Below are positions 32,116 through 44,851 of a DNA stretch of 64,000 nucleotides, one piece after another (the first letter of the stretch is position 1; every line of letters starts with the position of its first letter). This stretch comes from Piezodorus guildinii (lineage: Eukaryota > Arthropoda > Insecta > Hemiptera > Pentatomidae), in the NCBI GenBank assembly GCA_023052935.1, contig CM041297.1, positions 9,668,724 to 9,732,723 on the forward strand. Direction: 5' to 3'. A model generated the notes under the pieces. It saw nothing but the letters and a program-made list of their open reading frames with translations. It was not told the DNA's origin and did not search any database. The position numbers and the translations under genes are program-made.

Positions 32116-32560
32116 CTGGTAAGTCAAGTGCGAAAACGAAAAGTTGTATATAACTGAAATTTCATATTTTAAGAGCGTCTATGCCTGAGATGTTACAGTA
32201 ACTTTTTTTTTTATCAAAATTAGTTAACCAGAAGAGTTATTTTGAACGTTTTTTACAATTTTCTCAAAAACGCTTCTAAAATTTAATGGGCTTTAATATG
32301 ATGCAGGTCTCATTCTGATTGATATATTTTGACAGGACTTAAATACCGATATTTGAAATGTTCTTCCTCTAAAGTACCTACCTTTAATTTTATACTTCTT
32401 AAATAATCAACCATATTGTTTTGTTAGTATTGACAAAAAAACAGGTAAATATATGAGTTGAACGAATTTGATATAAAAATAAAAGAGATAAGTACAAAAG
32501 TATTTTTTTTTTAACATCTTAGACATAAAGTTGTAAAATGTAATGGGTAATGATGAAAAG
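31970..32560 (-). repeat. Rep900 copy, truncated, with (TG)n
   Basis: Head-to-head with the preceding copy: TGAAATATATAGTAAGGGGTAGTATTGC. A TG run (32082-32112) expands the CACACA tract seen in other copies. Ends near GTAATGATGAAAAGCGG. Confidence 0.75.
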
Positions 32561-32569
32561 CGGATAAAA

Positions 32570-33455
32570 AAAATCTGGTGCGGGCAACACACGACTTTCG
32601 CTTACCTCCATTTTTAAAATCAATGAATGGATTTTCAAATACAATTAAAGATAAAAATACGTGAAACTATTGAACAATTAATTAAATTGAATTTATATAG
32701 AAACATGTGTTTTATTAAAAAATCTATTATATTATTATCTAAAATAATCAGTTAGTTATATCTTCTTTTCATCACTCTCTATTAACTGTTAAAAGCTTGA
32801 GTATAAGATAATATTTTTTCTTAAATCTTTAGCTTTCCAACGGTATATCTTACATGTATATTACTGTTCTTATGTTCAAATAAAAAAAAATTCATTAAAT
32901 AAATATGTTTTCAGTTTTCTCCTTTAGTTCCTTTTCAAATTCGCTCAACAAGCATATTTAGCACTTATTTACTAACAAGATAATATAGTTATTTGTATAG
33001 AATCAACAAAATTAAAGGTACTTTAGAGAAAGTACATTTAAAATATCGGCATTTAATCCCTGTCAGACCATTTTAATCAGAATGAAACCTACATGATATT
33101 AAAGCCCATTAAATTTTACATAGATATAGCGAGTTTAATCAAAATCCTCGGAACCGTTTTTGAGAAAATCGAAAAAAAGGTGCAAAATGCAAGATATAAA
33201 GTCGCTCTTCTGGGAAGCTCATTTTGATGAAAACGGTTTTGTAACGTCTCGGGCGTATAGTTGTCTTAAACATGAAATTTCAGTTTCATAGGGCTTACCG
33301 TTTCCGCCCGGTAGTTACCACACACACAGTCCTTTTTGTGGGACTTGGTTATTTGGACTCAGGGGACCCTAACATGTTTATTTTCGTTAAAAACTGGAAT
33401 TCGAAAATGTTCACGATCGCAATACTTTCCCTTACTAAATATAGTAAGTGAAAGT
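32570..33455 (+). repeat. Rep900, near full-length copy
   Basis: AATCTGGTGCGGGCAACACA at the left, CGATCGCAATACTTTCCCTT at the right, then AGTAAGTGAAAGT. Best copy for deriving a consensus together with 17020 and 19490. Confidence 0.8.
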
Positions 33456-33569
33456 AATAATTAATTGTTTCAGATAATAATATAATATATTACTTTGTTT
33501 AATTAAACACATGTTTCTATCGAAACAAATTAAATTAATTTTATAAACTTATTCCATTCTTATGGTATT

Positions 33570-33832
33570 ATTTCATTCTTCTATGCCAAACGTTCCGGGT
33601 TCGAACCCGCGGGTGACTCTAGGATTTTTTAGTGCGAGTAAAAAATCCTTAGTTATGCCGTCCTTCGGAGGGGACGTTAAAAGGTGGTCCCGATCCTGTG
33701 CGATGTCAGGTACTCGTTAAAGATCCCTATCCTAATAAAACCTGGATAGGCAAAATTTAGGACTCCCACTGAAGCATTGTCCGATTAGCCATAGTAGCAT
33801 AAAGTGACGTTAAAAAAATAAACAAACAGACA
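33570..33832 (+). repeat. SINE-B copy 3
   Basis: 5' end lost; B-box GGGTTCGAACCCGCGGG well kept, then the SINE-B body to AAGTGACGTTAAA. Flanks share ATTCTTAYGGTATT (33556-33569 and 33833-33846), a TSD with one change. Confidence 0.88.
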
Positions 33833-33869
33833 ATTCTTACGGTATTTAAAAATTCTTAAATTAATTTTA

Positions 33870-33965
33870 ACATTAGAGGTTAGTTGAAGTCGTGTGTTGC
33901 GAGTACCAGATTTTTTCATAAACAGGTAAGTGAATGTGAAGTGAAACTATTTATTTTATATATAT
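33870..33965 (-). repeat. Rep900 end fragment
   Basis: AGTCGTGTGTTGCGAGTACC then AGATTTTTT and AGGTAAGTGAATGT, the outer end also seen at 55320-55375. Confidence 0.6.
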
Positions 33966-35284
33966 CCTCGGGTATACTAAAAAAACACGCTATCCAATAA
34001 AAAAATATTTTTATGAATGCATAATAACTTAACATAAAAATCTAGAAAATATTTTTATAATTTTATTGGTCAGGATTTAAGAAGGCAAAGTCACTGAAAT
34101 AGGCAATAACAAAAACGTCATTGTTCTGGATGTGGTAATATTCTTTTATTTTATTATAATAATATGGAAGGAATATTATGAAATAATTTAAAACGTATGG
34201 TATTAGGACATAATTCTAAATCATTAGTGAAATGTTGGAATTGAGGAAACAGACTGAGTATTAACCGCTATCGCGTTGAACATTTGTGCGGTATCAGTTA
34301 CTGGTAGATATTCGATATTAATTAAAATTAATTAGTTAGTGAAACGGACGGACGTATGTAACCATATCAGGTCTAACGTTGATCTAACTTTAAACAATAC
34401 CAGGATAAAAAACACTGAAAATTATTACACAATAGATTGTTATTTCCGAATAACTATATTAGGGTATAACTGTTTATAAAGCTTTTTAAAGGCAATTATG
34501 TAATATGAAAATGAATAAATCATTCAAATGGCAATTTTCCGCCTATCACCACTGCTAAATTTAAAACTATATAGTTTTGCTATTTCTTAATCGATTTTAA
34601 TGATTATTTTTTCGTTTTGTAGGAAATTTAATTCACAATTAAATTTCTCCAAAAAATGTTTGGTTATATATTTGATTATCTTTCAATTTTTTTTTCTGTT
34701 TTATAATTAATAACTGTCTCTAGAAATATTTCCTTATCTTCAAAAATAACGATGTTACAGGCGTATAAATAGGCAAGATTTATAATATAATAACCGAGTT
34801 TTTGTGGAATTATATCTATTATAATTTGTGACTTGAATATATAGATAATTTTTTTTCTTTTATTCATCGCAGTGCCCTTATTCTGAAACACAGTACATTT
34901 TCTATCTTAAAAATAACTGAGTTATAGGTGTATGTATAGGTAATATTTCAATTTTTTTTTTCCTTTTTATAATTATTTAGGGTTTCTTGTTTAAAAAACA
35001 ATAATGAATATTTTATTTATTTATATACTAATAAATATAATTGAAAATAATAAACCAAAATCTATTTATTATATGATATTGAAGTTGGTTAGGAAAGGTA
35101 CAATAATAAGGAAATTTATATTTATATCATGGCTAAGAGAAAAAGATAAGAACTATTATAACTAAAAAAAAAGTTTAAAATTTAACCTTCATAAAATATG
35201 AAAAAACGATAATAATAAATAAAATATGATATTTTGATATGAAAATATATGAATATCATACAATAGTAAGAAACCAAACAATAA
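33966..35284. other. AT-rich, no gene seen
   Basis: Short ORFs only; no known motif or repeat. Confidence 0.5.
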
Positions 35285-35850
35285 ATCAAAATATGGTTCG
35301 CGCAACACACGACTTTGACTTAGCAGAGTTGTTAAAATCATGAATTAAATTTAGTTTCAATTGAAACTTGAGTTGTTTTTTTTTAAAGTCAGTTCGTTTT
35401 ATCCGTTTTTCATCACTCTATATTAACTTTTACAAATTTGTGTAAAAGATAATTATTTTCTAAAATATTTTGCTTTCCAATGGTCCTTCTATATTGTATA
35501 TCTATATTATTGTTCTTGTGTGTAAAAACACTCTTTTTTTTTTTTTTTTCTTTAGTTGAATATCGAATTCGTTCAACTCATATAATTACCTGTTTTTTTT
35601 GTCAATACTAACAAGACAATATGGATGATTTTTTAAAAAGTACAAAATTAAAAGTAGGTACTTTAGAGGAAGAGTATTTAAAATATCGGCATTTAAGCAC
35701 GGTTAGACTATTTTAATCATAATGAAACCTATATGATATTAAAACCCATTAAATTCAACTTTACTTAAATATTTAGCTATCTAACGGTATATTATACATC
35801 TATGTTGCTGTTCTTATGTTTCAGAAAACTAAAAACTACACTAAAAAATA
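35285..35850 (+). repeat. Rep900 partial copy
   Basis: GCGCAACACACGACTTTGACTT at the left, CTTTCCAATGGTC, GGTACTTTAGAGGAAGAG, then rearranged. Confidence 0.65.
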
Positions 35851-36331
35851 GTTTTGCTCTTTTCTACTTTAATTGCATATGAAATTGTTTCTACTTACTA
35901 TGCTATAATTTTACAAGTTAGTGAAAATAAAAATAATTGTGTTCCACATTTTCACTCAGCAACTTTTTATTTTTCTATCTCCAACATTTCAGCCCTAGTC
36001 AATTCTCAAAGGACACAAAAAACTAGATCAATCATTATGATGAAATAAAAAAAATAAAAAAAATTAATCAATAGTAGAATTAAAGTTAAATTAATTGTTT
36101 GTTAATATAGATATTTTTGAATAACTTAAAATAAAAAAAAATACATTTGAAATTTGTAATTTTATGATATAATTTTAATTAAATATTAATATGTCTTGTG
36201 ATTATATTATTATAATAAATAATAAAGCTGTGAAAAAAAAATTGTATAATAAATAAAATGAAGGATGAGAAAGTGTAAATTTTAATAAATTATGGAATAA
36301 TGTATGGAATATTATTTTAATTGTTATTTAT

Positions 36332-37458
36332 CCTTTCTGGCAACATTTGCAGATGACACCGCCATCCTATCATCCAGTTCCGATCCCGAAACCGCATCCT
36401 TAATCCTGCAAAGACACCTTTGTCTTATCGAAGACTGGTGTGGTGCTTGGCGCATAAAGGTGAACGAGGCCAAATGCAAACATGTAACCTTCACTCTTCG
36501 ACGAAACTCCTGTCCGCCAGTTTACTTCAATTCCATTCCTATTCCTCCTTCAGATACAGTCCGCTATCTTGGCCTACTACTAGACAAAAGACTGACGTGG
36601 AACCCACATACAAGACTTAAAAGAAAAGAACTCAATCGACGATTCGGACAGTTATACAGACTGTTAAACAGAAAATCTGAACTTACAGTTGACAACAAAT
36701 TATTAATTTATAAGACAATACTGAAGCCCATCTGGACCTACGGACTTGAACTGTGGGGGACAGCTAAACGTTCTAACATCAAACGCATTCAATCCTTTCA
36801 ATCCAAAGTCCTCCGAATAATAGTAAATGCTCCTTATTATGTATCCAACTATACCTTGCACCACGACCTTAATGTTCCATTTATTTCAGACCTCATTCCA
36901 TCCAAATTTTCCAAATTCCATCAGAACCTCATTCATCATCCTAATCCTTTAGCACGATCCCTATCCAGCTCCACTCATCCATACAACCCACCTAGAAGGT
37001 TGAAACGGCAGTGGCCCCGAGATATATTGTAAATACATATGCTGGAGTTCTGACACTGGTCAGATTCTCCTCTCAAGTGCGGTGTGATTGTGGCTATGGC
37101 GCCCTCACTTAGCTTCCGCTGGCTCTCACCAGTGATGCGGCTGAGAGGGAGGCGCTGGGATCCTTTGGACTCTGCTTGTCCTTCCACAAGTGGGGGGACA
37201 AGCCCCGTCCGGGGTTCCCGAGCTGATTGTAAATATTGTACATAGGTATGAATGTGACATGTTTTGTTTATTTATTTGTTAACTTCATTTATTTGTATTT
37301 ATTTTGTCTACTTAATTTTGTTATTGTATACGTTTACTTATTTTGATTTTATTTTATGTAAATTTGACTTTCCTTTTGTTTATATTGTAAATATTGTATG
37401 AATGAGATCCTGTAGCACTATTATTATTGTCTATTATGACAAATTGTAATATATACGA

Positions 37459-37495
<37 letters not shown>
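36332..37495 (+). mobile_element. Jockey-1 copy, 5'-truncated
   Basis: Begins just before the RT catalytic box and keeps the whole 3' UTR and a ~37-base A-tail. TSD AATTGTTATTTAT at 36319-36331 and 37496-37508. Very close to the full-length element at 24979-29770. Confidence 0.93.
36335..37032 (+). pseudogene. RT C-terminal half of Jockey-1
   Basis: Reads LATFADDTAILSSSSDPETA to PRRLKRQWPRDIL without a stop. It differs from the full-length copy at FADDT versus FADDA and a few other residues. The open frame starts upstream in flanking DNA, so it is not a gene of its own. Confidence 0.9.
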
Positions 37496-37500
<5 letters not shown>

Positions 37501-37809
37501 TTATTTATATATTTCGTAAATTTATATAAGAAATTCTAATGAAAAACAATGTTTTTTATATGGATTATTGTTAAAAGGAATGTACTACCGTTATCCAGTA
37601 TTGAATAATAAGCAGAAAAGGCTAGATCAGCCTAAGATATTTTTAAATGTAACTACATAAATATATATATATTCATACAAGACAGATGAAAAGTATGTAA
37701 AAATATTCTATAACATTGTGAAAACAAATTTTTTAGTGATGTCAGGATCCTTTCTTGATAATGGCAAAAATTGATTTTTTTTTTTTTTTTAAACTTAGAA
37801 TTATAAATG

Positions 37810-38348
37810 CTCGCCGCTTTAGGCTGCTTCAACACTTACTAGACAAACGGTCCAACCTTCCTCTGAACTACAAAAGGCTCATCTACATGACTATTATAAG
37901 ACCAATCTGGACTTACGGAGTAGAGCTTTGGGGCTCTAATAAACCGTCAAATTCATCCCGCATCCAATCCTTACAATCCAAAATCCTTCGTAAAATCCCC
38001 AACGCTCCTTACATTGTCACGAATAAACTTATCCATAAACACTTTAATGTTCCCTATGTAACTGATTTGGCCCGGACCAGGTATCAATCTTTTCATGAGA
38101 AACCCTATTCGCGCTCTAGCCCACTAGTTTCAATCCTTTGTTCCTCTTCAATTGCGGATAATCCTCCGAGGCGCCTGAAAAGGAAATGGCCCCGGGACCT
38201 TCAAGTTTAGAATATTTTTAGAGTGCTTCCAATGGGAAGCTTCTATACACGTATATCATGTCATTGTATTATATAACACATCACATTTACTTGATGTATT
38301 TTTGTTAATACAGTTGTAAATACCAATAAAATGATTTTAAAAAAAATT
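37810..38348 (+). mobile_element. Jockey-2 copy, 5'-truncated
   Basis: RT C-terminus from RRFRLLQHLLDKRSNLPL to DNPPRRLKRKWPRDLQV (stop 38208-38210), then 3' UTR and A-rich tail. TSD ATTATAAATG at 37800-37809 and 38349-38358. Frame intact in this piece. Confidence 0.9.
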
Positions 38349-38454
38349 ATTATAAATGTATATATATATTTTTTTTATTTGCTAGAATACAAATACAAAA
38401 AATTATATTGCTTTATATTCTATAGAAATTTAAGAATAACAAAAAAAATCTGGA

Positions 38455-38641
38455 CGAAACATGACTTCCATTTACCTCTCGTGTCAAAATAAATTTAAGA
38501 ACTAATAAATAGAGTTCAAAAAGGTTTGAAGAAATATATTTAGTTTCGTTGGAAACACATGTAATATAACAATTTGAAATTGTTAATTATAAATCAGTCA
38601 GAACCATAAACCATATTCTTCGCTTAACATTATTATCACAA

Positions 38642-38715
<74 letters not shown>

Positions 38716-38877
38716 AATATTTTTCTATTTTTTTTAGCTTTTCAACGGTATATCATACATTTATATTACTCTTCATATATACAAAAAAAAAAAAAAAAAA
38801 AAAAAAGAGTTACATTTTCAAAATATTTTTGGTCTTTTCTTCGTTAGTTTTTATCGAATTCTTTGATATTTTATATT
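38455..38877 (+). repeat. Rep900 copy, left part (split by SINE-B)
   Basis: AATCTGGACGAAACATGACT to TTTTATATTTAG, with a TA run (38648-38712) inside. Continues at 39160-39430 after the SINE-B insertion. Confidence 0.7.
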
Positions 38878-38888
38878 TAGTCGCTTTT

Positions 38889-39159
38889 AGGGATTACTTG
38901 AAGCTGGATGGCTAGCATAACAGCTCCTATGCCAAAGGTCACGGTTTCCCTAGGATTTTTTAATGGGAGTAAAAAATCCTTAGTTATGCCGTCCTTCGGA
39001 TGGAACGTTAAAAGGTGGTCCCGAGCCTGTGCGATGTCAGGTACTCGTTAAAGATCCCTATCCTAATAAAACCTGGATAGGCAAAATTTAGGACTCCCAC
39101 TGTAGCATCGTCCGATTAGTCATAGCAGCATAAAGTGACGTTAAATAAATAAATAAATG
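38889..39159 (+). repeat. SINE-B copy 4
   Basis: Inserted inside Rep900 with TSD TAGTCGCTTTT (38878-38888 and 39160-39170). Head GGATGGCTAGCATAACAGC, full SINE-B body, tail of AAAT repeats. Confidence 0.92.
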
Positions 39160-39430
39160 TAGTCGCTTTTTATCAATTACAAGAAGATGATAAGGTTAAT
39201 TTTTTTTTTAAATATACAAAATGAAAGGTACGTTAGAGGAATGAAATTTCAAGTATCGTTATTTAAACCCTGCTAAACTATTTTAACCAGAAAGAAACCT
39301 AAATGATCTTTGAAGCCCATTAAAGTTAACAAGATAGTTATAGCAAGATTAATCAAGATCTATAAAGTCGTTTTTGATCAATTCGTTATATTTTCTTTTT
39401 ATCAACCAAAATATCCACAAAAAATAATTT
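39160..39430 (+). repeat. Rep900 copy, right part
   Basis: Resumes after SINE-B with ATCAATTACAAGAAGATGAT and GGTACGTTAGAGGAATG. Confidence 0.65.
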
Positions 39431-39629
39431 ATTTGAACAACTTTTGGTGTGTAGGCTAGATATATAAAAACCTATAATAGATAATTTCAAGACGGAGTAG
39501 AGAATTTATAAAATAAAAAGTTTCGATATTGAATAGAATCGATCTGTTTTATTTATTTATTTTTTTTTGGGGGGGGGGGTAGAGTACAAAAACGAAAAAT
39601 TCTATTGTACGAGAAAATTAAAAAAAAAA

Positions 39630-40260
39630 ATCTGGTGCAGGCAACACACGACTTTCACTTGCCGTGATTTTTGTGATTTAAAAACTATTAAATATACTTT
39701 AATTTAAAAAATATTTGAAGTTGATTTCAATTTAACCTTTATTCGTTTTCGTTGGAAACATATGATTTAGATTAAATAATATAACTATACTAAATTGTTA
39801 ATCAGTAATAAGTTTCATTCTTATTCATCACTTTATATTATCTTTTACAACTCTGTGTATGAGATAATATTTTTTTCTAAAATCTTTCTCTTTCCAACGG
39901 TATATTATACGTCTATGTTACTGTTCTTATTCTCAGTAAGCCAAAAATTACGTTAAAAAATATGTTTGCTCTTTTATCCGTTGATTGGTCATCAAATTTG
40001 TCCAACTTATATATTTAGCCGTTCTTAATCAATGTTTTTAGGTTTATATGGTTAATCTTTTGGAATGTACAAAATTAAAGGTAGTTTAGGGGAAGGAAAT
40101 GTAAATATTGGCATTTAAGCCCTGATAGACTATTTAAATCAAAAACGAAACCTAGATGATCTAAAAAGCCTATTAAAGTGTACTTCGATATATCAAGTTC
40201 AATCAAGATTTTTAGAGAAGTTTTTGACCAATCGTTATTTTTTTAGTTTATCAACCAAAA
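39630..40260 (+). repeat. Rep900 partial copy
   Basis: AATCTGGTGCAGGCAACACA at the left, through TTTCCAACGGTATATTA to AAAGCCTATTAAAGTG. Confidence 0.7.
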
Positions 40261-40469
40261 TATCACCTAGGAATAATTGATAGAACAACTTTTGCTGTGT
40301 ATGCTAGATATAAAAAAACCTATAATAAATAAATTCAAGACGGAGTAGAGAATTTATAAAATAAAAAGCTTGGTGGATATTGAATAGAATACATTTTTTT
40401 AGGGGGGGGGATAGAATACAAATACGAAAAATTCTATTGTACGAGAAAATTGAAAAGAACAAAAAAAAA

Positions 40470-40735
40470 AAAATTATATAAATTAAATCCGTACAGATGA
40501 ATGGCCGTAAACCGAAAGCGGATAGAATGGTAAGAGATGAGCAGCCGCCAGGTTTATAAATCCGATTAGTCTTCGTCCAAAAGGAATGAGGACGAAGGAC
40601 ATGTGTAGCCAGGATATAGGGCGGGGGGATGTCCCCACCATAGAGTTCACAAAGCAAACAAGGGAATAAATTAAAACAAAAAAAAAAAAAAAAAAAGAAC
40701 AAAAAAAGAATTAAAAGAGAAGATATAAAGAGGAG
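40470..40735. other. Mixed-composition stretch, no gene
   Basis: A GC-richer block (40490-40670) between A runs. ORFs here are mostly poly-Phe artefacts of A/T runs. Confidence 0.4.
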
Positions 40736-40739
40736 GTAT

Positions 40740-40960
40740 CGAAGACTATAGGGAGAGGGCGTGGCCCGCCCGAACCTGATTGGCTGATATTAGCTGTCCA
40801 TTACTCTACGCGGGCCAATCAGATGCGAGGGGACCGCCTCTGGTCAATATGCGTTCTCTCCCTCGTCACTAAAAAACTTTTCAAAAAAGTCACCCCTTTC
40901 CTCCCGTCCCTTGTCCCCTCGGACAATAGCTTACCCCTTCCATCTCTCGGCCTTTTTTTT
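40740..40960. promoter_or_regulatory. Promoter-like GC/CCAAT island
   Basis: AGGGCGTGGCCCGCCC (GC/KLF-type box), then CTGATTGGC and, 30 bases on, GCCAATCAG, a perfect 9-base inverted pair of CCAAT boxes. A C/T-rich stretch follows. No TATA box placed and no ORF on either side, so orientation and gene are unknown. Confidence 0.35.
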
Positions 40961-40989
40961 TGTTTTTTTTAATTTCCGAATTTATATTT

Positions 40990-41344
40990 TTCTGTCAGGG
41001 GCCCTAGTTAAGTATCGCTGTTGCGGAACATTTACCTGATGAGATCCCACGTCACTGCTCCTGCTAATTAAATGGAAATATTTTTTTTTAGTAAGCGCTT
41101 TTAAAATGGCCAGGAGATGGTGAAATTGATACTATAGAGAGTAGATGGTATGCATTCTAGTAATTAACAAATTAGAAAATATATATATATTATAATATCT
41201 TAAGTATATTTAATGTATATAAATAAAATGCTAAAACTTAATTAAAGTATAAATTACAACCGCTTAAACAGAAAAAAATGTGTATTCTTTTTATGAAGCG
41301 ACAGCAGAAAGTGGCTTGTACTTTTGAGAGATGAAGATATAAAT

Positions 41345-41382
<38 letters not shown>

Positions 41383-42235
41383 GCTGTGGCGATTCATGGT
41401 TTCCGCAAACCCCTTTTGAACCACTTGACGGATTTTTATACGGCTTTTCATTATAATTTAAAGCATATGATTATAATTCCTATGATATTAAATTTTCGGT
41501 AATCAAGGCATTAAATAGCCTTAATAATAACATAGACTTATAATAATCCTTTGAAAAGACCATGATCTTGGAAAAGTTAATATACAACCAACGAAGTCGT
41601 GCACGTTAATAGAAAGTTATTATAAGCATATGAACATATGAACATCTCTTCTTTTATAATAAACTGATGAACTCATACCAATTAACTCTAAATAAGTGAA
41701 ACAGTGCTTTCTTAAACATACTGTAAAGACACAACATTCAAATTGTATCCGTGCAAAGTCACAAGTATTATATAATGTTATAAGAATATATCAAATCATA
41801 TGCAGATAAAATTAATAATATAAAATAAAAAATATAACTAGGACCGCATGAAAAAGTAAAACATATAACAAAAAAAAAAAAAAATGTTCATGGGCGTTTC
41901 CCAAAAATATAGTAAAGGATATATTTACAAATCTTAATAGTTTCACATTGAAAATTTTACTTTATCAGGGTTGAAAATTAAAAAGATACGATTTAAAGGT
42001 TTGTTTAATAAAGTATTAATATTGTCATATAAAATATAAATAATTAAAAAACAACAAAGAATAGAAAGCATTTGACCGTGAAATGAATATTAAGAAGAAG
42101 ACAATATGACAGGAAGGTGGCAAGAAAAATAATGAACCTTTTTTACCGCTACCTCAACATCCAAACTTTCAAATAACAATAAAGCTTATAAAGCAGTATT
42201 TTGAAAAGCGAGAACATAAGTGATGCTATTTACTT
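40990..42235. other. AT-rich, no gene seen
   Basis: Includes a TA run at 41349-41380. Nothing else recognised. Confidence 0.45.
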
Positions 42236-42666
42236 TTCGTTACCTTTACATCAAATATGTAGTAATGGGGAGTATTGCGATAGTGAAAATTTTAAATTCC
42301 AGTTTTCACTGGAAATACACGTTTTATGGATCTCTGCGTCCAAATGACCATGTCTCGAAAAAAAGTCCGTGTGTCTGTTTGTTGTAGGTATAGTTCAAAA
42401 ACGAAAAGTCTCATGAAACTGAAATTTCATATTTAAGAACTATATGCCCGAGATGTTACAGCAACTTTATGGATAAAATCAGCTAACCAGAAGAGCTACT
42501 TTATAATATGCATTTTGGATATTTTTAAGATTTTCTCTAAAACGACTCTAACGATTTTGGTTAAACTTACTAAAATTATGTAAAGCTTTAATATCATGTA
42601 GATTTTATTCTGATTGAAATAGTCAGACAGGGCCTAAGAGCCGATTTAAATTTTCTTTCCCTTAAA

Positions 42667-43760
42667 CAACAACAACAATTTTTATTCAGTAAAATTACAA
42701 TCTGTCCCAATTTGGACATTAATAGTAGTGCTGAAAGATATCATACATACTACATTCATACAATATTTACACGGAATAAAATTACAATAAAATATATACA
42801 CAATAATGAATCAATACAATAGTCAAGAATTCACTTATACCTATATACACATACACACACTCATACGTACATCACATTGAGTGGAGAATCTAGCCAGTGC
42901 TAGAACTCCAATGTATTTACAACAGGTCGCGGGGCCACTGCCGTTTCAACCTTCTAGGTGGGTTGTATGGATGAGTGGAGCTGGATAGGGATTGAGCTAG
43001 AGGATTAGGATGATGAAATAGGTTCTGGTGGAATTTGGAAAATTTGGATGGAATTAGGTCTGAAATAAATGGAACATTAAGGTCGTGGTGCAAGGTATAG
43101 TTGGAGACATAATAAGGAGCATTTACTATTGTACGGAGGACTTTGGATTGAAAGGATTGAATGCGTTTGATGTTAGTACGTTTAGCTGTCCCCCACAGTT
43201 CAAGTCCGTAGGTCCAAATGGGCTTCAGTATTGTCTTGTAGATTAATAATTTGTTGTCAGCTGTAAGTTCAGATTTTCTGTTGAGTAGTCGGTATAACTG
43301 TCCGAATCGTCGGTTGAGTTCTTGTCTTTTAAGTCTTGTATGTGGGTTCCAAGTCAATCTTTTGTCTAATAGTAAGCCAAGATACCGGACTGTATCTGAA
43401 GGAGGAATTGGAATGGAATTGAAGTAAACTGGCGGACAGGAGTTTCGTCGAAGAGTGAAGGTTACGTGTTTGCATTTGGCTTCGTTCACCTTAATGCGCC
43501 AAGCATTACACCAGTCTTCGATAAGAGAAAGGTGTCTTTGCAGGTTTAAGGATGCTGTTTCAGGATTGGAACTGGATGATAGGATGGCGGTGTCTTCTGC
43601 AAAAGTTGCCAGAAAGGTATCAGGATGTGTAGGAATATCAGCAGTGTAAAGGATGTAGAGGACGGGTCCCAAGACGCTGCCTTGAGGAACACCGGCCTCA
43701 ACGGGATAAAGGTTATAAAGGTCTCCTAAACCTCTGGTCTCCCTTCAAAACGAATAAATC
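42667..43760 (-). mobile_element. Jockey-1B copy, 5'-truncated, with unusual 5' junction
   Basis: TSD TTTCTTTCCCTTAAA at 42652-42666 and 43761-43775. RT C-terminal half from GPVLYILYTADIPTHPD through FAEDTAIL to RQWPRDLL; the catalytic FADD is FAED here. The 3' UTR differs from the copy at 24979 but matches 58224-59495, with a CAA-repeat tail. Between the RT sequence (ends about 43709) and the TSD lie ~50 bases not found in the element. Confidence 0.92.
42917..43711 (-). pseudogene. RT C-terminal half of Jockey-1B
   Basis: Open to the stop at 42917. Contains ATFAEDTAILSSSSNPETAS; change of the first catalytic Asp to Glu would be expected to impair RT. Then VRYLGLLLDKRLTWNPHTRL and NPPRRLKRQWPRDLL. 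Confidence 0.88.
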
Positions 43761-44168
43761 TTTCTTTCCCTTAAAGAAATTTTAATTTTGTAGATTCAAA
43801 CAAATGAAACATATTATCTTATGAGCATTGATAAATAACGACTAAATGTGGAAGTTGAACGGATTCGATATCAAACTAAAAATATATATATATATTTTAT
43901 GCATTATTTATTTTTTTTTTTTAACATAAGAATAGTAATAAAGATGTATAAGATACCTTTGGAAAGCTAAAGATTTTGGAAAAAATATTATCTTATTGAC
44001 AAAATTGTAAAAGTTAACGGACAGTTATAAAAAAACCGATGAAGCTAGCTGATTGTTGCAGTTACTAATTTATAGTTTTATACTAATTAATCAAAAATAT
44101 ATCTTTCCAACGAAACTAAATCTAATTTTTTAAACTTGGTTCAACTTTATATTTATTTAATAGTTTTT

Positions 44169-44851
44169 GTAAATCCTATCAAATTACCTTCACTCTTGGT
44201 CAAAAACCTATGTCCGCCTGTCCCACTATTTCCTTTAACAATATTCTACTCACCTCATTTGAACAGATCCGGTACCTAGGACTCCATCCAGACAAATGTC
44301 TTACTTGGAATCCTCACACTAGACTGAAACGACAAGAAACAGCTCGTAGATACCGCTTACTACAACACTTACTGGACAAACGATCAAAGCTTTCCACATA
44401 CCACAAAAAATTAATTTATATTACCATCATTAGGCCTATTCGGACATATGGGATTGAGTTATGGGGATCCACAAAACCATCCAATTCTTCCCGCATTCAA
44501 TCCTTGCAATCCAAAATCCTCCGAAAGATCCTAAACGCCCCTTACTTTGTCACCAATAAAATATTTCATAAAGACCTAAATATCCCATTAGTCGCAGATC
44601 TAGCCCGAACTAGATATTCCTCCAAACTCCAACCCACTCGTCCGCAAACTCTCTTCTCCTATTCCTGATCATCTTCCTAGGCGGCTGAAAAGACGATGGC
44701 CTTCAGACCTACTTAGCTGAAAAAACTTTGAAGTGCTACCACTGGGTAGTTTCTTCACATGTCTGCATCACGCCCACTTGATTTATTAGCACATTTACTT
44801 AATGTATTTTATTGTATAATACAGTTGTAAATTTCTTTACAAAATAAAAAA
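44169..44851 (+). mobile_element. Jockey-2 copy, 5'-truncated
   Basis: TSD TTAATAGTTTTT at 44157-44168 and 44852-44863. RT thumb and C-terminus: ISFNNILLTSFEQIRYLGLH, KPSNSSRIQSLQSKILRK; frame lost after ADLARTRY, then RRLKRRWPSDLL in another frame, 3' UTR and A-rich tail. Confidence 0.9.

Noticed and set aside
40304..40702. 132-codon minus-strand ORF
   Set aside because: Begins in a poly-Phe run from an A tract and crosses Rep900 sequence; composition artefact.
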